DNA of 64,000 nt, from positions 1 to 64,000 of the forward strand of contig NZ_AOIS01000058.1 in NCBI RefSeq assembly GCF_000337495.1. Reading direction: 5' to 3'. This document shows positions 26,728 to 35,110 of the stretch, one piece after another. The DNA comes from Haloterrigena salina JCM 13891. Its GTDB lineage: Archaea > Halobacteriota > Halobacteria > Halobacteriales > Natrialbaceae. Both the position numbers and the translations under genes were made by a program. The notes beneath the pieces are model-generated. The model was given only the letters and a program-made list of their open reading frames with translations. It did no database searches and had not been told where the DNA came from. Positions within the stretch are counted from its first letter, which is position 1, and every line of letters begins with the position of its first letter.

Positions 26728-27981
26728 ATGGACGACGGCTCCGGTCACGAAAACGAATCTCTGGAGGATTTCTGGGCGACGGAGGACCCGATCTTTAGCC
26801 GCAAGGAACTTCTCGATATCGACCTCGTGCCGAACGAGGACCGGATCATCGGCCGGGACAGCGAAATTCAGAACGTCGCCTCGAGCATTCATCCCGCGGT
26901 GAAGGGCCAATCGCCGCGAAACACGCTCATCTACGGGAAAACGGGGACGGGAAAGTCGCTCGTCGCGAAACACGTCACCAGGAGCGCCCAGCAGTATTCG
27001 GTCGAAAACGGGACGGAGATGGGGCGAGCGTACATCGATTGCACCCAGACGAAGACCGAGACTCGCGTCGTGATCAATCTGGCACAGGAACTGAACGATC
27101 CCGAAGAGACCGGCATCAGTATCCCCGTCACTGGACTCTCGACCGACGTCTACTACGAACGCTTCTGGTCGATCCTGGACCAGCTCTACGACGTCGCGAT
27201 CATCATCCTCGACGAGATCGACAAGCTCCAGGACAACGAGATTCTCATGCAGCTGTCGCGAGCGGGGGAAGCCGGGAAGTTGGACGCCTGTAAGGTGGGA
27301 ATCATCGCGATCAGTAACAAGATCTCCTTCAAGGAATCGCTCGACGAGCGGATTCTCAGCAGTCTCCAAGACCGGGAGTTCGTCTTCCCGCCGTACGACG
27401 CGAACCAGCTCCGCGAAATCATGTACAATCGGGAGGACGCCTTCAGAGAGGGCGTCCTCTCAGACGACGTCATCCCGCTTTCCGCTGCCTTCGCCGCACA
27501 GGAACACGGCGACGCGAGAAAGGCGTTGGATATCCTCCGAAACGCCGGCGAACTGGCGAAGGACGAAGACACCGACGAGGTGACCGAGATCCACGTCCGA
27601 AACGCTCGAGAGAAGGCCGATATCGACCGCTTCTCGCAACTCCTCGAGGGACAGCCGACGCAGATCAAGGCGTCCGTGTACGCGCTGTCGATACTCGCGG
27701 ACCGACACAGCGATCGAGAGGAGTTCGCGACCCGCGAAATCTACGAGATGTACAAGTCCATCACCTCGGACAGCGCCCTCGGGATCGAGACGCTCTCGCA
27801 GCGCCGAATGAGCGATAAACTCGACGAGCAGGTGTTCCTCGACATTCTCGGACGGACCGAACGAGTCGGCCGCGGATACAGTAGCGGCGTGACTAATTAT
27901 TACTACCTGCTGGAGGATCCGTCCGTCGTTCAGGCCGTTATCCACAACGACGATCGCTTCTCCGAACTCGAGCAGCAATAG
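26728..27981 (+). CDS. Orc1/Cdc6-family replication initiator
   Basis: A 417-residue AAA+ initiator of the archaeal Orc1/Cdc6 type, which binds origin boxes and recruits the MCM helicase. Motifs: RDSEIQNVASSIHPA before the nucleotide site; Walker A GKTGTGKS (70-77); Walker B ILDEIDKL (Asp162, Glu163); sensor 1 IIAISNKISF; sensor 2 EHGDARKALDILRNAGE; and a C-terminal winged helix (about 310-410) that contacts DNA. I use ATG 26728; two GTG codons just upstream (26719, 26722) are alternatives. It is flanked by ORB-like repeats on both sides: an inverted pair upstream and about 17 boxes downstream. This is the usual sign of a cognate initiator-origin pair. Copy number and replicon cannot be told from one window. 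Confidence 0.93.
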   Translation: MDDGSGHENESLEDFWATEDPIFSRKELLDIDLVPNEDRIIGRDSEIQNVASSIHPAVKGQSPRNTLIYGKTGTGKSLVAKHVTRSAQQYSVENGTEMGRAYIDCTQTKTETRVVINLAQELNDPEETGISIPVTGLSTDVYYERFWSILDQLYDVAIIILDEIDKLQDNEILMQLSRAGEAGKLDACKVGIIAISNKISFKESLDERILSSLQDREFVFPPYDANQLREIMYNREDAFREGVLSDDVIPLSAAFAAQEHGDARKALDILRNAGELAKDEDTDEVTEIHVRNAREKADIDRFSQLLEGQPTQIKASVYALSILADRHSDREEFATREIYEMYKSITSDSALGIETLSQRRMSDKLDEQVFLDILGRTERVGRGYSSGVTNYYYLLEDPSVVQAVIHNDDRFSELEQQ

Positions 27982-28000
27982 AAGTAGGTATCCGATCGGA

Positions 28001-28959
28001 ATTCACTCGACACCTGGGGTCTCGAGTCCGCCGTACACTCGACGGTCGACTCTCCGTGTACTCACCGCTCGACTCTCGGGACCTGATTTCACTCGACACG
28101 TGGGGTGAGCGGCAAGTCGATCCGTACGGACCGCCGTTCAACGAACGTGTCTCGATACCACATTTCACTCGACACCTGGGGTGGGTAAATTCGAAAACTT
28201 CGATAATAGCGACTCTAGCCCGGGATACAGGGTGATTACACTCGACACCTGGGGTTACTGACCACACTCGACACCTGGGAAGTCACTACCCAAAGGTTAC
28301 TGATCACACTCGACACCTGGGGTTGCTGATTATACTCGACACTTTGGGTAGTGACTTCTCTACAGGCTCGACTTCTCGAATCATGGGATTGCATTTCACT
28401 CGACACCCGGGGTGACTACTTCCGATGATTTCACTCGACGCCTGGGGTAGTGGGTTTTACGCACCCCTGAGACTCGAGCCCTGAGTCCGACGGAGACGCG
28501 ACATCCAGAATCTCGAGATCGATTTCACTCGACACTCGGGGTGTCAGATTCCTAAGTGTGTGATAGAAATCCGTTCCACCGCGAAATCGCCCTCGTTTCA
28601 CTCGACACCTGGGGTGGTGGTACCGCACTGGTTTCACTCGACACATGGGGTCGTAGTCCACGGCCGGTTTCACTCGACACCTGGGGTCGCAGTCTGCGAC
28701 CGATTTCATTCGACACCTGGGGTGGTAGTCTCGCACTGATTTCACTCGACACCCGGGGTAATAGTCTACGACCGAGACTTGGCTCCGAGTCAGGTCATTC
28801 GGCGACCGGTCCGTCCCGTAGGTTCGGCGGTCACGCTCGAACGGCTGTTCGCCTCGCTATCGTATTTCATTCGACAGTCGGGGTGTCGAGTTCCGGAGTG
28901 GTACCGAGCACCGTTTCTCGCCGTGGAGAAATCGGCCGATTTCACTCGATACTCCGGCT
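28001..28959 (+). repeat. Array of about 17 ORB-like boxes downstream of cdc6
   Basis: Same-strand copies of a 20-bp box, consensus TTTCACTCGACACCTGGGGT. They start at 28001, 28087, 28163, 28236, 28262, 28304, 28330, 28395, 28430, 28523, 28596, 28632, 28668, 28704, 28740, 28865 and 28940. Three are exact (28163, 28596, 28668) and most others differ at one to four positions; 28262, 28330, 28865 and 28940 are the most degenerate. The core equals the upstream inverted arms. Spacing is irregular on the left and regular (36 bp) from 28596 to 28740. The intervening DNA is not unique spacer sequence and no cas genes are present, so this is an initiator-binding cluster, not CRISPR. No gene lies in this ~1-kb stretch. 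Confidence 0.85.
28596..28759 (+). repeat. Five ORB-like boxes at exact 36-bp period
   Basis: Boxes start at 28596, 28632, 28668, 28704 and 28740. The 16-bp linkers are themselves related: the last three share roughly TAGTC or CAGTC followed by GCGAC/GCACTG-like sequence. The true repeat unit here is therefore about 36 bp, produced by recent tandem duplication. Thirty-six bp is between three and four helical turns, so neighbouring bound proteins would be rotated relative to one another. Confidence 0.75.
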
Positions 28960-29045
28960 GTGAAGGCATAACGGTCGGACATCCTCGATCTCTCGATAGG
29001 ACGTTTCCGATGGCACCTCGAATCACGAAAACCGTCTTCGTTCGG

Positions 29046-30140
29046 TCACCGGCCGACCAGATCCTCGTAGCGCGCGCCGGTCTGCTTCAGCGTCTCGGTC
29101 GAGTAGAGGCGCTCGTGCTCGACGGGGAGGTACTCTGCGGCCAGTTCGTCGACCTTCGCGTCGACGGCGTCCGAATCGCGGCCGTGGATCATCGTGAACA
29201 GGTTGTACGGCCACTCCCGCTCGGGCCGACGGGGTCGGTGATAGCAGAGCGTGACGTACGGCAGCCCGCCCGCGCGTTCGCCCCACTCGTCGAGTCGGTC
29301 GTCCGGAACGTCCCAGACGACCATGCAGTTCGCGTCGAACCCCGTGACGACGTGGTTGATCACGCAGCCGATCCGCTTGATACAGCCCGTCGAGACGAGC
29401 CGTTCGACCCCCTCGAGCACGTCTTCGACGGCGTATCCGATCTCGGCGGCGATGTCGCGGTACGGCGTCGCCGACAGCGGGAACCCGTCCTGGATGGCGA
29501 GCAGCAGTTCGGCCTCGAGCGCGGAGAGGTCGCCGGTCGCTTCCTCGCTGATCCGTGTCGCGGAGGAGTCCAGTCGCTCCTCGAGCGATTTGCGGCTCAC
29601 GGTTTCACCGTTCGCCAGTTCCGCGGACCGTAGGTCCGCGCTCTCCCGCGCGAAGCGATCGCCGTTGACGACGGGGAACTCGAGGTCGATGTAGTAGTCG
29701 GTCAGCATCGGCAGGTTGAGCACGGGACAGCCCGTGCGCGCCTCGATCTCCGCGAGGATCTCGTCGCGGCGGGCTCGCGAGCCGGCGGTGACGACGAACC
29801 ACATGTTCCACTCGTGATCGCGGGCGTAGTTGTGGTTGACCTGCCGGTACTCGTTGATGATGGCCGCGATTTCGTCGAACCGATCCGCGGGCGCCTGCAC
29901 GGCGGCGAGGGCCGACGAGCCGATTACCGGCGGGTTGAGAACGGCGCCGAACCGTCGGACGATCCCCAATTCGTGGAGGCGCGTCACGCGTTCGAGCGTC
30001 TCGCCCTCGTCGATACCCAGCGCGGCACCGATCGATCGGAAGGGCCGCTCCTCGACGGGGACGCCGCTCTGGTAGCCGTCGATGATCGCCGCGTCGACGT
30101 CGTCGATCCCCTCGCGCCAGTCCCCCGAGAGGGTGCTCAT
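29046..30140 (-). CDS. Fused siroheme decarboxylase (AhbA-AhbB-like, Lrp/AsnC fold)
   Basis: A 364-residue protein built from two Lrp/AsnC-type halves, each with a winged helix and a ligand-binding domain (about 20-165 and 205-355). The first half has RRFGAVLNPPVIGSSALAA and VNHNYARDHEWNMWFVVTAG. The second has KRIGCVINHVVTGFDANCMV and YVTLCYHRPRRPEREWPYNL. These HNY/CYHR-containing strands are hallmarks of AhbA/AhbB (NirD/H) siroheme decarboxylases rather than DNA-binding Lrp. The enzyme removes the acetate carboxyls at C12 and C18 of siroheme in the archaeal heme pathway. ATG 30140 is chosen; the longer upstream frame runs into the divergent promoter. It diverges from the GNAT gene across about 150 bp. 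Confidence 0.85.
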   Translation of the reverse strand: MSTLSGDWREGIDDVDAAIIDGYQSGVPVEERPFRSIGAALGIDEGETLERVTRLHELGIVRRFGAVLNPPVIGSSALAAVQAPADRFDEIAAIINEYRQVNHNYARDHEWNMWFVVTAGSRARRDEILAEIEARTGCPVLNLPMLTDYYIDLEFPVVNGDRFARESADLRSAELANGETVSRKSLEERLDSSATRISEEATGDLSALEAELLLAIQDGFPLSATPYRDIAAEIGYAVEDVLEGVERLVSTGCIKRIGCVINHVVTGFDANCMVVWDVPDDRLDEWGERAGGLPYVTLCYHRPRRPEREWPYNLFTMIHGRDSDAVDAKVDELAAEYLPVEHERLYSTETLKQTGARYEDLVGR

Positions 30141-30291
30141 TGCCGTCCCTAGGGAGAACGGCACCGTATTGCTTTCGGGTCCGAGCGACGAGCGAGCGCT
30201 CCGGTCGCGGTCGTTCGTCCTCTTCCGGGCGACTGTTTCTACTTCGTGAGTATTGAAACGATTATGATGGTGGTAGACGTTAGCATTAAGC

Positions 30292-31050
30292 ATGTCGATG
30301 GCAGAACCAGCGGAGATCGAGGATACCGACCGAACGAGTATCTACGAGTACGTGGAGGCCCACGGCGCGGTCGACCGGGATCGGGTCCGTTCGGAACTGT
30401 TTCCGGACGATCCGCCCGGCGACCCGCAGTATACGCGGGCGTTCAGACACAACGTGGCGATCCTCAAGCGCGACGGCTACCTCGAGGAGGACGACGGCAC
30501 GTTGCGCATCGCCATCGACGTCGAGGAGGAACGGGAGGAGTTCACGACCGACGACGTCGACGTCACGATCAGGGCGGCCAGACAGGAGGATCTCTCGGGG
30601 ATCGTCGGCGCGATTCGCCAGGTCGTCGAGGAGATGACCTACATCGAGGCCGAGACGGTCGCGGACGAACTCGACCACGAAAACGTCCTCCTGCGGCGCA
30701 ACGAGTACGAATCGCGACTGTTCTTCGTCGCCACCGTCGACAACGAGGTCGTCGGCTGGGCCCACCTCCACCTGCCGAACCTCGAGAAGCTGTCCCACAC
30801 GGCCGAACTCACGGTCGGCGTCCTGGAGGAGTACCGCGGACTGGGCGTCGGGAGCCAGTTGCTCGACCGCGCTCTCGAGTGGGCGCGGTCGCAGGGCCAC
30901 GAGAAGGTCTACCAGAGCGTCCCCTCGAGCAACGAGGCCGCGATCGAGTTCTTCGAGGATCGGGGGTGGATCGTCGAGGCCGTCCGGGAGGACCACTACA
31001 AACTCGAGGATGAGTACATCGACGAGGTGATGATGGCGATCGAACTGTAA
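30292..31050 (+). CDS. GNAT-family N-acetyltransferase with N-terminal winged-helix-like region
   Basis: A 252-residue protein. Residues about 10-75 (SIYEYVEAHGAVDRDRVRSE ... RAFRHNVAILKRDGYLEEDD) look like a winged helix. Residues 92-250 are a GNAT fold with the acetyl-CoA motif A VGVLEEYRGLGVGSQLLDRA and the late motif QSVPSSNEAAIEFFEDRGW. The substrate is unknown; the fold acetylates proteins, amines or antibiotics. Two closely spaced ATGs (30292, 30298) are both possible. It is followed by palindromic sequences likely to end transcription. Confidence 0.83.
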   Translation: MSMAEPAEIEDTDRTSIYEYVEAHGAVDRDRVRSELFPDDPPGDPQYTRAFRHNVAILKRDGYLEEDDGTLRIAIDVEEEREEFTTDDVDVTIRAARQEDLSGIVGAIRQVVEEMTYIEAETVADELDHENVLLRRNEYESRLFFVATVDNEVVGWAHLHLPNLEKLSHTAELTVGVLEEYRGLGVGSQLLDRALEWARSQGHEKVYQSVPSSNEAAIEFFEDRGWIVEAVREDHYKLEDEYIDEVMMAIEL

Positions 31051-31104
31051 CACAACGAACTTTTTCCACCTCGGGTTCGCCACAGGCGAACCGCTCTCTG
31101 CTCA

Positions 31105-31121
31105 CGGGCGCGTAGCGCCCG
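31105..31121 (+). terminator. GC-rich hairpin after the GNAT gene
   Basis: A perfect 7-bp stem, CGGGCGC and GCGCCCG, with a GTA loop. It lies 55 bp after the GNAT stop. No T-run follows directly, so it may be a palindromic repeat unit rather than a terminator. Confidence 0.4.
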
Positions 31122-31133
31122 TTCGCACGGCTC

Positions 31134-31154
31134 GAGGGACGCTCCGCGTCCCTC
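31134..31154 (+). repeat. Second hairpin, palindromic unit
   Basis: A perfect 9-bp stem, GAGGGACGC and GCGTCCCTC, around a TCC loop. With the preceding hairpin it forms a short palindrome cluster in the same style as those inside nadC and near 54.3 kb. Confidence 0.5.
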
Positions 31155-31327
31155 GTAGGTGCAAAAACTTCGATGAAAAAAGGCCGACGGCTCAGCCTTC
31201 GGCTTCGCTGTCGGAGAACCGCTCGCTTCGCTCGCGGATGCTCGCAGCGTTCCATTCGCATCTGTACCGACTGGCTACCGTCACCGGAAACGGGACCCTT
31301 TTGCGGGGCCCGTCCGAACGAACGCAC

Positions 31328-32395
31328 ATGGCACGGGCATCCCAGGAGTTCGGTGAGTGGCCGCTGAAACGCCTGATGACGGACGTCGTCGGCTCCGGTC
31401 CCAAGTCCGCCGACGACATGAGCCGCGAGCAAGCCCGCGAGGCGTTCCAGCGGATTCTGGCCGGCGAACCCGACGCGACGACGCTGGGCGCGTTCTGGCT
31501 GGCTAACCGCTGGAAGCGCAACAATCCCGAGGAGTTGGCCGGCTACACCGACGTCATGCGCGAGGAGTCGGTGGTCACTGCCGAACCCGACGCCGATCCG
31601 GTCGACTGCGGCGCGAACTACGACGGCAAACACAGTTCGGCCGTCCTCGGCGTCGGCGCCGGCCTCGTGGCCGCCGCCACGGGCACGCCGGTCGTCGTTC
31701 ACTCCGGTGACCGCGTCCCGACCCAGAAGGCGACGGCGTACAAACACGTCCTCGACGAACTCGGGATCCGCACCGACCTCGAGCCCGAGGAAAGCGCCGA
31801 CATGGTCGACGAGACCGGGTTCGGTTTCTACTACCAGCCCGCGTTCAACCCCGGCGTCCACGACCTCTACGACCGGCGCGACCAGATGGGCGTGCGGACG
31901 TTCGTCAACACGATCGAGACCGTCGGCAACCCCGCGAACGCCGACGTCCACCTCGGCTCGTTCTACCACCTCGCGTTCGCGAAGAAGCTGACCGACCTCA
32001 TCCGGGAGAGCGACCACCTCGACTACTCGCGGGCCATCTTCTTCCAGGGCATGGAGGGCTACGACGACATCCGTCCCGGCTACACGAAAGTTGCCGAATG
32101 GAATGGCGGCGAGGAACTCGAGGACTACGAGATCGAGACCGCCGAGTACGGCATGGAGATGGAAAACGAGGACCTCGAGGTCGACGACGTCACCGCCGAC
32201 TCCGCGACGATCACCGAGGCGGTGCTCACCGGCGAGCGCGACGACCACTTCGCCGACGCTATCGCCCTCAACGGCGCGTTCCGAATGTACGCCCGCGAGG
32301 ACGTCGATACGCTCGAGGACGGCCTCGAGCAGGCCCGCGACGTGATCGCCGACGGCAGCGCCGAGGCGGTGCTCGAGGACCTGCGGGCGTTCTGA
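31328..32395 (+). CDS. TrpD/anthranilate phosphoribosyltransferase-like protein, divergent active site
   Basis: A 355-residue protein of the nucleoside phosphorylase/TrpD fold: an N-terminal helical dimer domain (PLKRLMTDVVGSGPKSADDM, EQAREAFQRILAGEPDATTLGAFW) and an alpha/beta domain. At the phosphoribosyl-pyrophosphate loop, where true TrpD has GTGGDG, this has DCGANYDGKHSSAVLGVGA. The KHGN-type motif is replaced by VVHSGDRVPTQKATAYK, and FYYQPAFNPGVHDLY stands where TrpD has the substrate-binding FxFAPxxHPA. It resembles the YbiB/TrpD2 branch rather than a tryptophan enzyme, and no trp genes are nearby. Its reaction is unknown. ATG 31328 is the family-like start. Confidence 0.75.
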   Translation: MARASQEFGEWPLKRLMTDVVGSGPKSADDMSREQAREAFQRILAGEPDATTLGAFWLANRWKRNNPEELAGYTDVMREESVVTAEPDADPVDCGANYDGKHSSAVLGVGAGLVAAATGTPVVVHSGDRVPTQKATAYKHVLDELGIRTDLEPEESADMVDETGFGFYYQPAFNPGVHDLYDRRDQMGVRTFVNTIETVGNPANADVHLGSFYHLAFAKKLTDLIRESDHLDYSRAIFFQGMEGYDDIRPGYTKVAEWNGGEELEDYEIETAEYGMEMENEDLEVDDVTADSATITEAVLTGERDDHFADAIALNGAFRMYAREDVDTLEDGLEQARDVIADGSAEAVLEDLRAF

Positions 32396-32643
32396 GACGC
32401 GCCGACCGATTTTCCCACTGACGAGCGCGGATCGTCCCGGAACCGGCCGTCGGAGACCCGTTCGCCGCGACCGAAGCGCCGATTCCCTCGAGTCTCGGCG
32501 TCGATCAGCGCGCCTCTGACCGTTCGGTACTCACACTCTGTAGTTACCACTGTTTCACCGCTATCGCGTTCCATCGAACATCGATTCTCTAACCTACTAA
32601 AACAATGAACGAATTTATGTTGGCCGCGTTCGATACCGGGAGT

Positions 32644-33402
32644 ATGCGACTCGAAGACAATACCGTCGTTATCACGGGTGCGGGCGCGGGGATCGGTCGG
32701 GAGACGGCACTGCGGTGTGCCGACGAGGGCGCGCGGGTCATCGTCACCGACGTCGACGTGGCGGGCGGCGAGGCGACCGTCGAACTGATCGAAGACGCCG
32801 GCAGCGAGGCCGAGTTCGCCGAACTCGACGTCACTGATAGCGATCGGTTCCAGGACGTCGTCGACGCCGTCGCCGAGGACTACGGCCTCGACGTGATGAT
32901 CAACAACGCCGGCACCGGCCATCCCGGCGGTCCGCTGGAGGACCTCGACGACGAGGTCCGGGACTTCGTGGTCGACATCAACATCAACGGGGTCTGGAAC
33001 GGCTGCTCCGCGGCCCTTCCGCACATGAAAGAACAAGGTCACGGCGCGATCGTCAACGTCGGCTCGCTGGCGAGCATCCTCGGGCTCCCCCACCAGGCGG
33101 CCTACTCGACGACCAAAGCGGCCGTGTTGAACCTGACTCGAACCGTCGCGGCGGAAGCCGGCCCCTACGGCGTCCGCGCCAACGCCGTCTGTCCCGGCTT
33201 CACGGAGACCCAACTGCTCGACGACTATCTGGACCAGCAGAGCGATCCGGAGCAGGCCCGCGAGGCGATGGTCGAGGAGTACCCGCTCAAGCGACTCGGG
33301 GAACCCGAGGAGATCGCCGACGCGATCCTGTTCCTCGCCAGTGACGAGGCTTCGTTCGTCACCGGCCACGGACTGGTCGTCGACGGCGGCTATTCGGCCT
33401 GA
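32644..33402 (+). CDS. Short-chain dehydrogenase/reductase
   Basis: A 252-residue classical SDR. The cofactor motif is TGAGAGIGRETA (about 9-20). Asp at the end of the second strand (VIVTDVDVAG) suggests NAD preference. NNAGTG, the catalytic Ser in VGSLAS, and YSTTK with the catalytic Tyr and Lys are all present, and it ends in the typical VTGHGLVVDGGYS. It is closest in style to FabG/glucose-dehydrogenase-like enzymes, but the substrate cannot be set. I start at ATG 32644 (MRLEDNTVVITG) rather than the upstream ATG at 32605 because the longer form adds a non-homologous leader. Confidence 0.88.
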   Translation: MRLEDNTVVITGAGAGIGRETALRCADEGARVIVTDVDVAGGEATVELIEDAGSEAEFAELDVTDSDRFQDVVDAVAEDYGLDVMINNAGTGHPGGPLEDLDDEVRDFVVDININGVWNGCSAALPHMKEQGHGAIVNVGSLASILGLPHQAAYSTTKAAVLNLTRTVAAEAGPYGVRANAVCPGFTETQLLDDYLDQQSDPEQAREAMVEEYPLKRLGEPEEIADAILFLASDEASFVTGHGLVVDGGYSA

Positions 33403-33503
33403 GAGTCGCTTTCGGATCACCAATCGGTGCCGAACCGAAACGGCTTTTTCCACCGCCATAGTTTCGATCCAGTAACACGTCCGCTCGTCGGACGACGGTC
33501 CCC

Positions 33504-34004
33504 ATGACACTCGCTCCAGCACTCGTCGACGTCGGACACGCGCTCGAGGAAGCTACCGGCGTCGGTCGATACCTCCTCGTGTTCGCCCTCGCGATGATTC
33601 CGGCGATCGAACCGTTCGTCGTCATCCCGGTCGCGATCGGACTCGGCTTCGATCCGGCCGCCACCGGCGTCGCCGCCTTCGCCGGCAGCGTCACCGCGGT
33701 CGGTTCCATCGCGGTCGCCCACGAGCGCCTCACCGCCTGGTGGGCCCGCCGCCGGGGCGATGACGACCTCGACTCGAGCGACCGGTACGGTCGCGCGCGG
33801 CGGCTCTGGAATCGCTACGGGATCGTCGGGCTCTCGTTCGCCGGTCCGATACTCGCCGGAATCCACCTCACGGCGCTGCTGGCGGTCGTCGTCGGGGAGA
33901 ACACGCGACTGACCGTCGGCTGGCTCGCGGTCGGTCTCGCGGTCTGGACGGTCGTCCTCGTCGGCGGGTCGACCGCCGGGATCTCGCTGCTGGGGCTCCG
34001 CTGA
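33504..34004 (+). CDS. Small multidrug export-like membrane protein (PF06695 type)
   Basis: A 166-residue protein with four to five membrane helices. The segment YLLVFALAMIPAIEPFVVIP and the later YGIVGLSFAGPILAGIHLTA, with proline/glycine pairs in helices, match the small multi-drug export family. That name is historical; most members have no shown function. The basic-acidic loop at about 80-100 (RRRGDDDLDSSDRYGRARR) is cytoplasmic by the positive-inside rule. It lies between an SDR on the same strand and a convergent deacylase gene. Confidence 0.75.
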   Translation: MTLAPALVDVGHALEEATGVGRYLLVFALAMIPAIEPFVVIPVAIGLGFDPAATGVAAFAGSVTAVGSIAVAHERLTAWWARRRGDDDLDSSDRYGRARRLWNRYGIVGLSFAGPILAGIHLTALLAVVVGENTRLTVGWLAVGLAVWTVVLVGGSTAGISLLGLR

Positions 34005-34033
34005 ACGGTCGTTCCGCGGATTCCACTACCCGA

Positions 34034-35011
34034 TCACTCCTCGCGAACCAGCGCGACGCTCGCGAGCTGATCGCCCGCGGTCACGGTCGCCTCCCGGGTG
34101 AGCGCGTAGAGGATCCCGCTGCGGTCCGCGACCGCCTCGTGGAGCGGTTCGTACGTCCGCGGCTCGTAGACGGTCCCGAGCGGCGTCCCCTCGGTGATAT
34201 CCTGTCCGACCTCGAGCCCCGGTTCCGGGCGGAAGAGACCGGAGCCGTCGGCGGTGACCTGCCCGAGGTGGTTGCGCGCGATCGTCTGGTCTCGCGCCGG
34301 AACGTCACCCGGGAGTAGCCCTAGATACCGGCAGACGTCGAGCAGACCCTCGACGCCCTCCTCGACGGCATCCTCGAGGATCTGCTTGTTGTGGGCGAGT
34401 TCGGGCGTGACCGAGGGGATTCCCTCCTCGGCGGCGGCGACGCGGAGTTTCCCGGCGAACCCCCGGCGGTGCCACTCCTCGGGGGCCTCGTCGTCGGCCT
34501 GCTCGGACAGCAGCAGGTCGGCCCCGAAGGCTTCGGCGAGCGCGCGCGAGCGCTCGTCGCCCTCGCGGTAGACGACGTGGGGGTACATATCGGGGCTCCC
34601 TGTGTGGAGGTCGACGATGGCGTCGGCGCGGCTCACCTCCGTCCAGAGCCGCGCGGCCATCTGCTGGTGGAGGCTCCCGTCCTCGTCGCCCGGCCAGATC
34701 CGGTTCATGTTCGGGTTGACGCTGTCGAACTCCTCGGGCGTGATGTAGGAGACCAGATCGAAGGTCAGCGGGTTCGCGACGGGGACGGCGACGATCGTTC
34801 CCGACAGCTCCTCGAGTGGCAGTCGCTCGTGGAACCGCCGGAGCGTCTCGGTGCCGTTGATCTCGCGGCCGTGCTGGGCGGCCTGCGTGTAGAGGGTCGG
34901 ACCGTCCTCGGCCCCGTCGTAGGTGTGGATCGTCGTCGTGAGGTCGACCCCGGAGGGGAGCGTCGCGAGGGTCACCTCCTCAGCCGTGTGGGTTCTCGTG
35001 TTCGCATTCAT
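34034..35011 (-). CDS. Succinylglutamate desuccinylase/aspartoacylase family protein
   Basis: A 325-residue zinc carboxypeptidase-fold (M14) deacylase. The AAQHGREINGTETL motif carries the first zinc His and Glu, and IVDLHTGSPDMYPHVVY carries the second His. Other conserved pieces are FDSVNPNMNRIWPGDEDGSL and the C-terminal barrel-like domain (TEGTPLGTVYEP). Haloarchaea have several of these AstE/AspA-like proteins, which remove acyl groups from N-acyl amino acids or related compounds; the substrate is unknown. ATG 35011 is chosen over the upstream in-frame start. It converges with the small membrane gene, leaving 29 bp. Confidence 0.83.
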   Translation of the reverse strand: MNANTRTHTAEEVTLATLPSGVDLTTTIHTYDGAEDGPTLYTQAAQHGREINGTETLRRFHERLPLEELSGTIVAVPVANPLTFDLVSYITPEEFDSVNPNMNRIWPGDEDGSLHQQMAARLWTEVSRADAIVDLHTGSPDMYPHVVYREGDERSRALAEAFGADLLLSEQADDEAPEEWHRRGFAGKLRVAAAEEGIPSVTPELAHNKQILEDAVEEGVEGLLDVCRYLGLLPGDVPARDQTIARNHLGQVTADGSGLFRPEPGLEVGQDITEGTPLGTVYEPRTYEPLHEAVADRSGILYALTREATVTAGDQLASVALVREE

Positions 35012-35110
35012 AGCCCGTCGTACCACGTCCGGCGGTATGTAGCTGCGGCCGGCCTGTCGCCGATATCGCTCGAGATCACGTCGAAACCGCGCTGCTGTGG
35101 CGCGGTCGAA

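Noticed and set aside
28001-28959. CRISPR array
   Set aside because: The repeats are short (20 bp), variable and mostly irregularly spaced; in the regular part the linkers resemble each other. No cas genes are present, and the same box is found inverted upstream of cdc6, so origin boxes explain it better.
31105-31154. rho-independent terminator pair
   Set aside because: The hairpins lack T-runs, and haloarchaeal termination relies mainly on T-rich tracts; the first is kept only as a low-confidence terminator and the second as a palindromic repeat.
31328-32395. Anthranilate phosphoribosyltransferase of tryptophan synthesis
   Set aside because: The catalytic signature loops differ from true TrpD and no trp genes are adjacent.
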